A DNA stretch of 64,000 nucleotides, taken from positions 1-64,000 of IMG/VR virus record IMGVR_UViG_3300042561_002100; one strand, 5' to 3'. The notes beneath the pieces were generated by a model. That model made no database searches. It was not told where the DNA came from and saw only the letters and a list, made by a program, of their open reading frames with translations. The DNA comes from a virus. The position numbers and the translations under genes were made by a program. How positions within the stretch are numbered: position 1 is the first letter of the stretch; each line of letters opens with the position of its first letter. This document shows, one piece after another, positions 38,687 through 47,396 of this stretch.

Positions 38687-38842
38687 ATGGAAAATCTAGC
38701 TCAAATGATTCTTCAAAAAGAATCTCCTTCAAAAATTTCTGATTATATCAAAGACCAACTGAATCTAAAAGCGGTTGAAAAAATTGATCAATTCCGACCA
38801 GAAGTAGCCGCTAATCTTTTTGGCGTAGAAGAAGAAAATTGA
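38687..38842 (+). CDS. Small protein in gene 67/68 position (possible prohead core)
   Basis: 51 residues beginning MENLAQMILQKESPSKISDY and ending VAANLFGVEEEN. It sits directly after the portal gene, where T4 has the prohead core genes 67 and 68. Its pattern of a short amphipathic helix, then an R-x-E-V-A-x-N-L-F ending and an acidic tail, resembles the small prohead core proteins of T4-like cyanophages as I recall them. The assignment is by position and pattern only. Confidence 0.55.
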   Translation: MENLAQMILQKESPSKISDYIKDQLNLKAVEKIDQFRPEVAANLFGVEEEN

Positions 38843-38843
38843 A

Positions 38844-39515
38844 ATGGATCTGAGTGATCTTTTTCAATTAGTATCCGAAGAAAAGAAAAAACAAAAAGAG
38901 GAGTTTGATAATCTCGTATCAGACTCCTTTGAAAATCTAGTCTGGAATCAATTAGAAGAGAAAACTAAACCTAAAAAGAAAAAGAAGAAAGTAATAAAAG
39001 AAGAGGTATTACCACCTCAACCACAAACATTACTAGAGCGTTCTTTAGGAATATTATCGGAGCCTTCTGATAAAAAACAAGACCGTGATCCACTAACACC
39101 ATTAGATCAAAAGTTTGTAACATTTGAAGAGCTTCAAAAACATTACACACTATTCATCTCAAGAATCCAACAGCAGTTATCCACATTAGGTGGAGGTGGT
39201 GAAGCTAATCTAGCCTTTATGACGTTGCCGGTAAGAACGGTAACGTCTTCTTCTTATATAATCACACATAGAGATTATTATGTTGGAGTTAATTATGCAG
39301 GAGCGGTTACGATTACTTTACCTAAAGCCGACCGTGAAGGTAGAAAATATACAATAAAAGATGAATTAGGTCAAGCATCTAGAGGAACTAATCGCTACAT
39401 AACAATCGTTCCTCAATCTGGTGATCTTATTGATGGAAGAAATAATGCAATATTAGCTTTTGATTATGGTAGTCTAACATTTATATGGAAAAGTAATTCC
39501 TGGAGAATCATATGA
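38844..39515 (+). CDS. Virion protein with C-terminal beta domain
   Basis: 223 residues. The first 70 are highly charged and helical, including a KPKKKKKKVIKEE stretch. A Gly hinge (LGGGGE) at about 116-121 leads to a C-terminal beta domain, residues about 135-223: YYVGVNYAGAVTITLPKADR, YTIKDELGQASRG and LTFIWKSNSWRII. This domain type is common in phage fibre and decoration proteins and recalls the N-terminal part of T4 gp10. It overlaps the next gene by four bases. A head-surface or fibre role is inferred. Confidence 0.6.
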   Translation: MDLSDLFQLVSEEKKKQKEEFDNLVSDSFENLVWNQLEEKTKPKKKKKKVIKEEVLPPQPQTLLERSLGILSEPSDKKQDRDPLTPLDQKFVTFEELQKHYTLFISRIQQQLSTLGGGGEANLAFMTLPVRTVTSSSYIITHRDYYVGVNYAGAVTITLPKADREGRKYTIKDELGQASRGTNRYITIVPQSGDLIDGRNNAILAFDYGSLTFIWKSNSWRII

Positions 39516-40762
39516 GTCATCTTTTTGCACCACCGAAACAAGAACAAGATGCATTTGGTAGATTAAGAATTTCTGATCCCTTTACTCTAGGTGATTATAA
39601 ACATATCTTTTATCTTAATCCTGAATTTATTAATGCAGTTTCAGGTGCAGGATCTTCAGTTTATTACGATAAAAATCAATCTGCAGCTATTCTTCAGGTT
39701 GGTGTAACGTCTGGTGCCTATGCGATTCATCAAACAAGACAATATCATCCATATGCACCAGGAAAATCTCAGCTAATCTTATCTTCTATCAATTTCAAAG
39801 AAGCTGTTCCCAATAACATCAGAAGAACAGGATATTTTGATGATCATAATGGAATTTTTGTAGAAGTTGATGCATCAGGTAGAATAAATTTTGTTATAAG
39901 ATCTGATGTTTCTGGAGTTATTTCTGAAAGAAGAGTAACCCAATCGGATTGGAATAAAGATCCGTTAAACGGTGGTGGTCCTTCTGGTTATAATATCAAT
40001 ATCAATAAAACTCAACTTTTTATTACCGATTTTGAATGGTTAGGTGTTGGAGTTGTCCGATGTGGTTTTGCTATTGATGGAAGAAACATAATCTGTCATG
40101 AATTTTATAATGCAAATAATCTTGAAACCGTTTACATGAGAATGCCGAATCTTCCTGTTAGATGTGAAATTAGAAACGTTGGAACTATTGGAGCTGCTAC
40201 TTCTTTCACTCAGATTTGCTCAACTGTTATTAGTGAAGGTGGTTATGAGGAAACTGGATTTGAATGGTCACATACTACACCCCTAAGATCAATTAGTGTT
40301 GGATCTTCTTTACCCGCGATTACAATAAAGCTTAAAAATACTTTTAAAGACGATAAAAATAGAGTAAACGTTAAACTCACTAACGTTTCTGTATTTGCTG
40401 TTGGTGGTAATGTTCGCTACGAAATCGTCAAAATTCCAACAAGTGTGGGTATTAATACATCAGGAACATGGATCTCAGAAAACGATAATTCGGCAGTTGA
40501 ATACAATCAAACCGCAACTGGTATATCTTCCGTTTATTATGAAGATGTTTCTGGTGGTTATGCTGCAGGAAGTAGTCAAAATGCAAACGTTATTAATGGT
40601 TCTTCTTCTACAGCACAGATAGGACCAAAAGCCAAAAAGAATTTTATCTGTCAAAATTATGATTCTACTGATTCAGAATTATTCTCAGTAAGAGTTTATA
40701 ATATAGATTCTAGTTATACTGCTCAAGTTGGCGTTTCTATACATTGGAAGGAAATATACTAA
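39512..40762 (+). CDS. Putative virion structural protein
   Basis: 416 residues starting at an ATGA overlap. The N-terminus QEQDAFGRLRISDPFTLGDY is a pattern I recognise from structural proteins of marine phages and some large viruses. The rest is beta-rich (RRTGYFDDHNGIFVEVDASG and GVGVVRCGFAIDGRNIICHE), with no enzymatic motif or membrane segment. It lies between portal and prohead protease, with late promoters on both sides, so it is probably a head-decoration or neck-associated protein. Exact role unknown. Confidence 0.6.
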   Translation: MSHLFAPPKQEQDAFGRLRISDPFTLGDYKHIFYLNPEFINAVSGAGSSVYYDKNQSAAILQVGVTSGAYAIHQTRQYHPYAPGKSQLILSSINFKEAVPNNIRRTGYFDDHNGIFVEVDASGRINFVIRSDVSGVISERRVTQSDWNKDPLNGGGPSGYNININKTQLFITDFEWLGVGVVRCGFAIDGRNIICHEFYNANNLETVYMRMPNLPVRCEIRNVGTIGAATSFTQICSTVISEGGYEETGFEWSHTTPLRSISVGSSLPAITIKLKNTFKDDKNRVNVKLTNVSVFAVGGNVRYEIVKIPTSVGINTSGTWISENDNSAVEYNQTATGISSVYYEDVSGGYAAGSSQNANVINGSSSTAQIGPKAKKNFICQNYDSTDSELFSVRVYNIDSSYTAQVGVSIHWKEIY

Positions 40763-40765
40763 ATC

Positions 40766-40772
40766 CTAAATA
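40766..40772 (+). promoter_or_regulatory. Late promoter core
   Basis: CTAAATA 24 bases before the gene at 40797. Confidence 0.55.
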
Positions 40773-40796
40773 GGTTATAGTTAAAATTGTCTTATA

Positions 40797-41348
40797 ATGG
40801 CTCATAAACCCGTAGGTATTGGTAGTTCTTTTTCGGTTTCATCTGGAGCTGCTACTACATCACAACCATTTCAAGTTTATAGTGATACTCTGAGAATTGT
40901 ATCAACGGCACCCGCTTTTGTTAAAATTGATTCTGAGCCAACGGCATCGCCAAGTAATTATTACGTCTCTAACACAAGAGAATATACTTTAGCTCTTTCT
41001 CCCACTTCGGCAAGAATTGCTGGAATTACTACTGGTGCAACAACTATTATTGATTTTCTAGAAGGAACATTTTCTCCTTTTGGTGTGGGTGATTATGTTT
41101 CCTTAACATCACCAAATCAATCATATTATAACTTTACTCATAAAAAAGTTCTTAATGTTCAAACATCAGCAATGGGTGTTGATGGTTATCATTCTCGTAG
41201 AATTATTGTTGAGAATAATTCATCGGGTATCGTGACAGCATATACCGCTAATGATGCAGATCTTAGAACCTCAGCAAAGATTTCTGCATATGGTTTGGGT
41301 GCTGGTGCGATTTATTATCATCAGGTCCAAATCTCTGGTGATGCATAA
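40797..41348 (+). CDS. Putative virion structural protein
   Basis: 183 residues, beta-rich, Ser/Thr/Ala-rich, starting MAHKPVGIGSSFSVSSGAAT. No catalytic motif, signal or coiled coil. It is a single gene between its own late promoter and the gene 21 promoter, in a group of three virion-type genes that separates the portal from the protease. It may be a capsid decoration protein; this rests on position and composition. Confidence 0.55.
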   Translation: MAHKPVGIGSSFSVSSGAATTSQPFQVYSDTLRIVSTAPAFVKIDSEPTASPSNYYVSNTREYTLALSPTSARIAGITTGATTIIDFLEGTFSPFGVGDYVSLTSPNQSYYNFTHKKVLNVQTSAMGVDGYHSRRIIVENNSSGIVTAYTANDADLRTSAKISAYGLGAGAIYYHQVQISGDA

Positions 41349-41362
41349 AATCTTCACTTTCT

Positions 41363-41369
41363 CTAAATA
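41363..41369 (+). promoter_or_regulatory. Late promoter core before gene 21
   Basis: CTAAATA 23 bases before the prohead protease start. Confidence 0.6.
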
Positions 41370-41392
41370 GTTTATAATTATTCCGATTAATA

Positions 41393-42043
41393 ATGAAACT
41401 TATTAGAGAAGAAGCTGAATCCGTAAAAATTCTCACAGAAGAAAAGAACGGTAGAAAGACTCTCTATATTGAGGGTAATTTTATGATGGGTGATAAACCC
41501 AATAGAAATAACCGAATCTATCCGATGAATACTTTGAGAAATGCGGTTAGAACTTATAATGAAAACTTCGTTAAGCAAAATCGCTCTGTTGGTGAACTCA
41601 ATCATAACAGTACACCCTCTATTGATCTTACTAAAGTTTCCCATATGATTACCAAGCTTGAAGAGCGAGGTAATTATTTTTATGGTAAAGCAAAAATTCT
41701 TAATACTCCAATGGGAACAATCGCCCAATCTCTTATTGATGAAGGAGTTGTTCTCGGTGTGAGTAGTAGAGCATTAGGTTCCGTTCGGCCCAATAATGAA
41801 GGATTCAATGTTGTCGGTGATGATCTTCTGATTTCAACCGTAGACATCGTTGCTGATCCCAGTGTCGGCTCTGCCGCTTTTGTTAATGGAATCTATGAAG
41901 GTAAAGAATGGCTCTATGATACAAAATCAAAAGAGTATGTAGCCTACAATATTAAAAATCAGATTGAAAAAGATGTTATCGCTCGTAGACTCACTGAAGA
42001 AAGAATGCTTCTTCATTTTGAAAATTATCTGAATCTTATCTGA
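41393..42043 (+). CDS. 21: Prohead core protease gp21
   Basis: 216 residues (T4: 212), a herpesvirus-assemblin-like serine protease. Likely catalytic His lies in GELNHN (about residue 67) and Ser in GVSSRALG (about residue 125). In T4 it cleaves scaffold, capsid and packaged proteins at L/I-x-E sites during head maturation. Candidate targets in this window are LLTE|S in gp23 and the N-termini of the proteins at 1-1221. Confidence 0.94.
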   Translation: MKLIREEAESVKILTEEKNGRKTLYIEGNFMMGDKPNRNNRIYPMNTLRNAVRTYNENFVKQNRSVGELNHNSTPSIDLTKVSHMITKLEERGNYFYGKAKILNTPMGTIAQSLIDEGVVLGVSSRALGSVRPNNEGFNVVGDDLLISTVDIVADPSVGSAAFVNGIYEGKEWLYDTKSKEYVAYNIKNQIEKDVIARRLTEERMLLHFENYLNLI

Positions 42044-42059
42044 TAAAATATCAAGTTTT

Positions 42060-42066
42060 CTAAATA
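42060..42066 (+). promoter_or_regulatory. Late promoter core before gene 22
   Basis: CTAAATA, immediately followed by a second AAATA, 37 bases before the gene 22 ATG. Confidence 0.6.
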
Positions 42067-42103
42067 AATACAGAATCATTAAAACAGGTTATTGGAGAAA
42101 AAG

Positions 42104-43321
42104 ATGCCTCGTACTAAAAGAACTCTTAATGAAATGGACGCTAAAAATCCCCATTCAGTGACAGCCGTGAATCGTAATGCCAAACCTGGCGAACCGATGA
42201 AGAAGCTCACCACTGGTATTCCTGATGGCCAAAGTGGTAATTGGGAAGATCTTGGTGGCCCAACTCCAGAAAATTCAAAGCCTGATGACGATTCAAATAA
42301 ACTTGCCGATGCTGGTGCTCGTCTAAAGCGTGTATCCGATGCTGTTACTCGTAATGCTAAACCAGCAGAGCCAATGCAAAAGATGCGCGAAGAATACGAC
42401 GAAGAGGATGAAGATTTAGAATATGAAGAAGATGAAGATCTAGAAGATGAGGATGAAGATCTTCAGGAAGAGAAAGAAGAAGATGAAGATGAAGAGGACG
42501 AAAAGCCTTCTAAGAAGTCCAGAAAGTCCGAGAAAGAAGAAGAGGACGAAGATGAAGAAGAAGATTCTATGAAAGAATCTGCTGAAGAGGAATTCAATCT
42601 TGACGAAGATGTTGAGGCTATCGTGGCCGGTGAAGGTCTTTCTGAAGAATTCAAAGAAAAGACTCGCGTGATTTATGAGGCTGCGGTTCGCTCTAAAGTC
42701 GGCGAAATCCGCGATCGTCTTGAAGAGCAATATCAAGCCGCTCTCGTTGAAGAAGTTCAAGAGATCGCTGTTGAACTTCAAGAGCGTGTTGATGCTTATC
42801 TAGAGTATGTTGCTGACGAGTGGATGACCGATAATCAACTCGCCATTGAATATGGTATTAAGGAACAGATCGCTGAATCTTTCCTTAGTAATCTGTTTAA
42901 ACTTTTTGAAGATCATAATGTAAATCTCCCTGAGGAGAAGTATGATGTAGTAGAGAATATGGTAGAAAAACTTGATGAGATGGAGAATAAACTCAACGAG
43001 CAAATCGAGAAAAATATGCAACTAACTCAGAAACTCTCTGAGTCCACTGCAGATAAAATCTTTGATGAAGTTGCTACTGGTCTAGCCAGAACACAACAAG
43101 AAAAGCTCGCTTCACTTGCAGAGAGTGTTGAGTTTGAGAGTGAGGAAACCTATCGTGACAAATTAGAGACTCTTCGGGAATCTTATTTCCCTCAACAAAA
43201 GAGAAGTCTAAATGCTCAACTTGAAACGCTATCTGAAGGTACTGAAGTTCCTTCTGCACCTGATTATTCTGGTGCAATGGAACAATATCTTAGAGTCGCT
43301 TCGCTTTCAGCAAAAATTTGA
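42104..43321 (+). CDS. 22: Prohead scaffold protein gp22
   Basis: 405 residues (T4: 269). The ATG at 42104 is chosen over an in-frame TTG at 42092 because GGAG at 42094-42097 is its ribosome site. The order is a polar N-terminal region with two similar segments (VNRNAKPGEPMKKL and VTRNAKPAEPMQKM), an extreme Asp/Glu tract at about 85-165, and then the gp22-like helical core (YEAAVRSKVGEIRDRLEEQY, VDAYLEYVADEWMTDNQLAI). The scaffold fills the prohead and is degraded by gp21. The repeated N-terminal segments and acid tract account for the extra length. Confidence 0.9.
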   Translation: MPRTKRTLNEMDAKNPHSVTAVNRNAKPGEPMKKLTTGIPDGQSGNWEDLGGPTPENSKPDDDSNKLADAGARLKRVSDAVTRNAKPAEPMQKMREEYDEEDEDLEYEEDEDLEDEDEDLQEEKEEDEDEEDEKPSKKSRKSEKEEEDEDEEEDSMKESAEEEFNLDEDVEAIVAGEGLSEEFKEKTRVIYEAAVRSKVGEIRDRLEEQYQAALVEEVQEIAVELQERVDAYLEYVADEWMTDNQLAIEYGIKEQIAESFLSNLFKLFEDHNVNLPEEKYDVVENMVEKLDEMENKLNEQIEKNMQLTQKLSESTADKIFDEVATGLARTQQEKLASLAESVEFESEETYRDKLETLRESYFPQQKRSLNAQLETLSEGTEVPSAPDYSGAMEQYLRVASLSAKI

Positions 43322-43369
43322 ATTTAACATTCAATCAAACCAAAACACCACATTTAAGAGGTAAAGTAA

Positions 43370-44776
43370 ATGTTTACTGTTGACACTCATCTGCTAGAAA
43401 AGTGGAATCCACTTTTAAATCTTCCAGAACTAGATCCAATTAAAGATTCTCATCGTAGAGCTGTTACCGCACAGCTCCTAGAAAATACCGAAAATTCTCT
43501 TCGGGACATCGAAGCTTTTGATCGTGGCTCTCTTCTAACAGAATCTCCCACTAACTCAGCCAACGCTCCAGGTTTTTCTGGTGGTTATGGTAGTGCATCC
43601 GCTGCCGCTGGTCCTGTAGCCGGTTTTGATCCAATTCTAATCAGCCTTATTCGCCGCGCTATGCCGAATCTGGTTGCTTATGATCTAGCTGGCGTACAAC
43701 CTATGAATGGTCCTGCCGGTCTAATTTTTGCCATGCGCAGTCGTTATACTAATCAAAGTGGCGCTGAGACCTTCTTTGATGAAGTGAACACTTCATTCTC
43801 TGGTCAAAATAGTGGCTTCAATCTTGCCGGTTTCGGTTCAACCGCTGCTGGTATTGGTACCACTACTCAACGTGGTAGCAATCCTGGTCTACTGAACCCA
43901 ACTGAAACTTCAACTGAAGTCTTTAATGTTGGTCAAGGTATGGAAACTGGCGATGCTGAAAATCTTGGTAATGGCGTTGATAATCAGTTCAATGAAATGT
44001 CATTCAGCATTGAGCGAGTTCCTGTTCAAGCTCAAAGCCGCGCACTTGCTGGTGAGTATAGCTTAGAGCTGATGCAGGATCTAAAAGCGATCCATAACCT
44101 TTCTGCCGAAGGTGAACTCGCTAATATTCTTTCCACCGAGATTCTTTCTGAAATCAACCGGGAAGTTATGCGGACAATTTATCTGACTGCAGAACAAGGT
44201 GCTGTTAATAACGTAGCCACTCCTGGTGTATTTGACCTTGATATTGACTCCAATGGCCGTTGGTCTGTTGAGAAATTTAAAGGCCTTATTTACCAGATTG
44301 AAAGAGATGCTAACGCTATTAACCAGCGTACTCGTAGAGGAAAGGGTAACGTTATCACATGCTCCGCTGATGTGGCTTCTGCGCTAACTATGGCTGGTGT
44401 GCTTGATTATACTCCTGCTCTTGATACTAATCTTAATGTTGATGATAGTGCTGATCTGTTTGCTGGAACCATGCAGCGAGGCAGATATAGAGTTTATATT
44501 GATCCATTTATGTCTAACGTAAGTAATACCCACTTTTATGTGGTTGGTTACAAGGGTAAGAATGCTATGGATGCTGGACTATTTTATTGTCCCTATATTC
44601 CACTTCAAATGGTACGTGCTGTTGATCCCAAAACTTTTCAACCTCGTCTCGGATTTAAGAGTAGATACGGAATGGTTGCTAATCCTTACGCAGAAGGTCT
44701 AACTCAAGGTCTAGGTCGTCTTCGTACCAATAGCAATAGATATTACAGAAGAGTTGCTGTACGAAATTTAATGTGA
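43370..44776 (+). CDS. 23: Major capsid protein gp23
   Basis: 468 residues (T4: 521). The N-terminus LEKWNPLLNLPELDPIKDSH is the conserved scaffold-contact region. A gp21 site LLTE|S at residues 55-59 would remove a 58-residue propeptide, close in size to the T4 one. The HK97-fold core includes ISLIRRAMPNLVAYDLAGVQ and the C-terminal GFKSRYGMVANPYA. Codon use is richer in GC at third positions than in neighbours, and an AGAGG ribosome site precedes ATG. A strong terminator follows. Confidence 0.97.
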   Translation: MFTVDTHLLEKWNPLLNLPELDPIKDSHRRAVTAQLLENTENSLRDIEAFDRGSLLTESPTNSANAPGFSGGYGSASAAAGPVAGFDPILISLIRRAMPNLVAYDLAGVQPMNGPAGLIFAMRSRYTNQSGAETFFDEVNTSFSGQNSGFNLAGFGSTAAGIGTTTQRGSNPGLLNPTETSTEVFNVGQGMETGDAENLGNGVDNQFNEMSFSIERVPVQAQSRALAGEYSLELMQDLKAIHNLSAEGELANILSTEILSEINREVMRTIYLTAEQGAVNNVATPGVFDLDIDSNGRWSVEKFKGLIYQIERDANAINQRTRRGKGNVITCSADVASALTMAGVLDYTPALDTNLNVDDSADLFAGTMQRGRYRVYIDPFMSNVSNTHFYVVGYKGKNAMDAGLFYCPYIPLQMVRAVDPKTFQPRLGFKSRYGMVANPYAEGLTQGLGRLRTNSNRYYRRVAVRNLM

Positions 44777-44798
44777 GCTACTGCTTACATTTTTGTAG

Positions 44799-44825
44799 AG
44801 GAGGCAGAAATGCCTCCTTTTTTAT
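44799..44825 (+). terminator. Rho-independent terminator after gene 23
   Basis: A perfect stem, GGAGGCA paired with TGCCTCC around a GAAA loop (44800-44817), is followed by six T. It ends the capsid transcript just before the convergent endonuclease gene, whose stop lies in the T-run. Confidence 0.93.
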
Positions 44826-46327
44826 TGCAATTTTAATCTCAAATAACCACAATCAAATAACTTCTTATACTTCGGCTTATCACAATAAAAACACTCATGT
44901 TCATTCCCATTACATTCTTCTTCAATAATATCACGATTAAACAAAAATAAGTATCTCCTATTAGTATAATAATAACTAGGAGCAATAACAGAATCAACAA
45001 CAAATCCATAACTTTTTAATAATTTACCATCAGAAAAACGACGATCAATATCGCAATATAAATCACCAGAATTAAACTTCTTAAATTCATCTAAACACAT
45101 CTTAAATCCACCAATAACACTAACACCCATTCTTGATTCATTCCTAACAACAAACCATTTATTATCAATAAGCTTAAAACACAATAAATGAATCAGACTA
45201 CGTTTATCATATAAACCAACAGAGATAAACTCATCTTCTAACGAACCAAAGATACTATTTGTAACTAAAAATTCATTAGATATTTTCTTATCAATAAATT
45301 TAACCTGACACTCTTTACTATGAATTCGTCTATTCTTTAATAACTTTCTTTTCACTAGACTCTTACAAATTAAATTATTATAATCCCATTCAGAGCTAAA
45401 AAATTGTATAAGTTGAACACCATTCTCTAAAGCTTTTTCAGTCTTAATTAAATGATATTCTGGCCCCTTGATTAAACAAGGCTTTTTCTCATTAGGCTTA
45501 TAACAGTGTGAATATAATCCATTATACTCAAAAGCAATATTTTTAGAAGGAACAAAAACATCTAATTCTTTTCCACGTAAAAGAAATCTATCATTTCCAA
45601 TAACATTACAATCCGTTATTCTTTTAACATATGATGATAATTTCTTCTCTCCTTTACTTGTAAACTTACGAGTAGGAACATGTTCATTTGAACTTCTTAT
45701 TCTGATGTCATGTTTGATTAATGCCTCACGAACGTAAGCAACATTAGACGAAAGAATCTTTGCTATTTGACGATAAGTGAGTTTTTGTGTAACATATAGA
45801 TCATACATTTTATTTTTATCTTCTAATGTGGCTTTTGTTTCTTCGCTGATTGCTCTCGCATTTTTAACAGCATCTTTTAATCCATGTTTTTCTATCCATC
45901 TAACAACAGTTGGCTCCGAAACTCCAAGTTCTTTTCCTATACGCTCATAACCTTTCTTTAAAACGACTCGTTGATTATAAACCCAATCATAATTTCCCAA
46001 TTTATTCTTCACTTCGTCTGAAATCTTACAATCTCCTCTATGACATTCTGGGCCACAATAAAGTCTAAAACCTTCAATGGCATTTCCATAATTTAATATA
46101 GCAGGTCTACCACAATTCGCTTTACATTGAGGAATATTGGCTTTGGTGATATTATTTTTAATACAATAAGCTCTAGATCTTAGTTGTATATTATCATAAT
46201 AATCATCTAGAAAGAGGGTTTCTTTTTCTATTGCTTCTCTTAATTCTTTTTTAGTTGCAAGAGATATAAAACCACCTTTGTCCCAATGCTCTTCAATAAT
46301 CTTCTTCAAATCCATAACAGCACTCAT
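44822..46327 (-). CDS. Free-standing homing endonuclease, VSR/EDxHD-like
   Basis: 501 residues, opposite to its neighbours. An N-terminal zinc-finger-like group (C68, C72, C91, C95, C100) is followed by two helix-turn-helix segments, YERIGKELGVSEPTVVRWIE (127-146) and YRQIAKILSSNVAYVREALI (185-204). The nuclease core is GKELDVFVP (252-260), IAFEYNGLYSH (264-274), YHLIKTEKALENGVQLIQFF (291-310) and SEW. This is the pattern of very-short-patch-repair-like homing endonucleases found in phages. A C-terminal Cys group (C472, C479, C482, C493) may bind zinc. It has its own early promoter. Its target is presumably in related phages lacking this insertion between gene 23 and the next gene. Confidence 0.82.
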   Translation of the reverse strand: MSAVMDLKKIIEEHWDKGGFISLATKKELREAIEKETLFLDDYYDNIQLRSRAYCIKNNITKANIPQCKANCGRPAILNYGNAIEGFRLYCGPECHRGDCKISDEVKNKLGNYDWVYNQRVVLKKGYERIGKELGVSEPTVVRWIEKHGLKDAVKNARAISEETKATLEDKNKMYDLYVTQKLTYRQIAKILSSNVAYVREALIKHDIRIRSSNEHVPTRKFTSKGEKKLSSYVKRITDCNVIGNDRFLLRGKELDVFVPSKNIAFEYNGLYSHCYKPNEKKPCLIKGPEYHLIKTEKALENGVQLIQFFSSEWDYNNLICKSLVKRKLLKNRRIHSKECQVKFIDKKISNEFLVTNSIFGSLEDEFISVGLYDKRSLIHLLCFKLIDNKWFVVRNESRMGVSVIGGFKMCLDEFKKFNSGDLYCDIDRRFSDGKLLKSYGFVVDSVIAPSYYYTNRRYLFLFNRDIIEEECNGNEHECFYCDKPKYKKLFDCGYLRLKLQ

Positions 46328-46340
46328 TCTTCACTTCACC

Positions 46341-46369
46341 ATCTTAGCACAATAACTCCATTTTGTCAA
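46341..46369 (-). promoter_or_regulatory. Early sigma70-type promoter for the homing endonuclease
   Basis: On the minus strand, TTGACA (46364-46369), a 17-base spacer with TGTGC before the -10, and TAAGAT (46341-46346). It shares the TTGACAAA start and GTGC-TA motif with the other early promoters here. The ATG is 14 bases beyond the -10. Confidence 0.8.
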
Positions 46370-46378
46370 GTTCATTCT

Positions 46379-46386
46379 GATAAATA
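46379..46386 (+). promoter_or_regulatory. Late promoter core (GATAAATA)
   Basis: GATAAATA, one mismatch to T4 TATAAATA, 21 bases before the tube-like gene at 46408. Confidence 0.6.
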
Positions 46387-46407
46387 ATCAATCAATAACA
46401 TTCAATA

Positions 46408-46974
46408 ATGCCCGATACATCTTATAACATTCCAAGTAATCAAATAGAAAATAGAAACTTTTCATATCCAACAAAATATCGCTTTACTCTAAACCGATAT
46501 CCTAAAGCGATATTTTTTGCTAATTCTGCTTCTATTCCTGGACTTGAATTAACATTGGCAACACAACCAACTTCTCTAGGAAGAGACATTCCACAACCAG
46601 GAAATAAACTCCGAATGGATTCATTTGATTTAAGATTTATCGTAGACGAGGATCTAGTCAATTATAATGAAATCAATAAATGGTTAAGAGGTCTTGGATA
46701 TCCAGAATCATTGCAACAAATTTACGATTTACAAAAAGAAGGTAATAATAACTCATATAAGTCTGGACTAGATTTATATTCCGATGGTACTCTTCAAGTT
46801 CTTAATTCTAATGATAAGCCTACAGTACAAGTTCGTTATTATGACTTATTTCCATTTTCAATAACACCACTGGTTTTTGATGCCACAATCTCTAAGCCAG
46901 ATCCATTTCTTGCCACGGTCAAGTTCCAATATACATACTTTGAACTTTTGGATAAGAGTGGAAATCCTCTATGA
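46408..46974 (+). CDS. Tail-tube-like virion protein
   Basis: 188 residues. The pattern YRFTLNRYPKAIFFANSASI then PGLELTLATQPT, FDLRFIVDEDLVNYNEINKW and LRGLGYPES recalls the tail-tube family, which includes gp19 and the tube initiator or terminator proteins (gp54, gp3). It may be the tube terminator or initiator, but I cannot tell which. It has a late promoter and overlaps uvsY by four bases, an early-type gene, which suggests mixed regulation. Confidence 0.6.
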   Translation: MPDTSYNIPSNQIENRNFSYPTKYRFTLNRYPKAIFFANSASIPGLELTLATQPTSLGRDIPQPGNKLRMDSFDLRFIVDEDLVNYNEINKWLRGLGYPESLQQIYDLQKEGNNNSYKSGLDLYSDGTLQVLNSNDKPTVQVRYYDLFPFSITPLVFDATISKPDPFLATVKFQYTYFELLDKSGNPL

Positions 46975-47396
46975 AGCATAGTGAAATTGAACAAATGTGG
47001 AAACAAGACTCGGTTATTGATCCCGATAATCTTCATCTTGAGTCCATAAAAATTCCACAATTACATGGAAAATATTATGAAATTTTAAACCGAGTTTTTA
47101 TTCTTAAAAAACAAAAAGAATTAGAATACAAAAGACTTTATAAGAATCAATGGTTATATTTCTCAGGTAAAGCCGATCCCGAAGTTTACCAAGAAAAGCC
47201 ATTTCCCCATAAGATTATGAAGCAAGATGTTGGAATTTATATTGAAGCTGATGAGGATCTTAATAAAATCAAAAGCATGTTAGAGTATTATTCACATACG
47301 ATTGATTATCTTAAAGACATTCTTAAGCAGATTCATAATCGCACTTTTCAGATTAGAGATAATATAGAATACAGTAAATTTATCGCAGGTCAATAA
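46971..47396 (+). CDS. uvsY: Recombination mediator UvsY
   Basis: 141 residues (T4: 137), basic and helical, starting MKHSEIEQMWKQDSVIDPDN. The segment IPQLHGKYYEILNRVFILKK and the C-terminal helix TIDYLKDILKQIHNRTFQIR are typical of UvsY. It loads the UvsX recombinase on gp32-coated single-stranded DNA. It overlaps the preceding gene (ATGA) and uvsW (one base). Confidence 0.9.
   Translation: MKHSEIEQMWKQDSVIDPDNLHLESIKIPQLHGKYYEILNRVFILKKQKELEYKRLYKNQWLYFSGKADPEVYQEKPFPHKIMKQDVGIYIEADEDLNKIKSMLEYYSHTIDYLKDILKQIHNRTFQIRDNIEYSKFIAGQ

Noticed and set aside
42440-42781. Minus-strand Phe/Ser-rich frames over gene 22
   Set aside because: They are the complement of the Asp/Glu-rich scaffold segment (GAA/GAT codons) and have no ribosome site.
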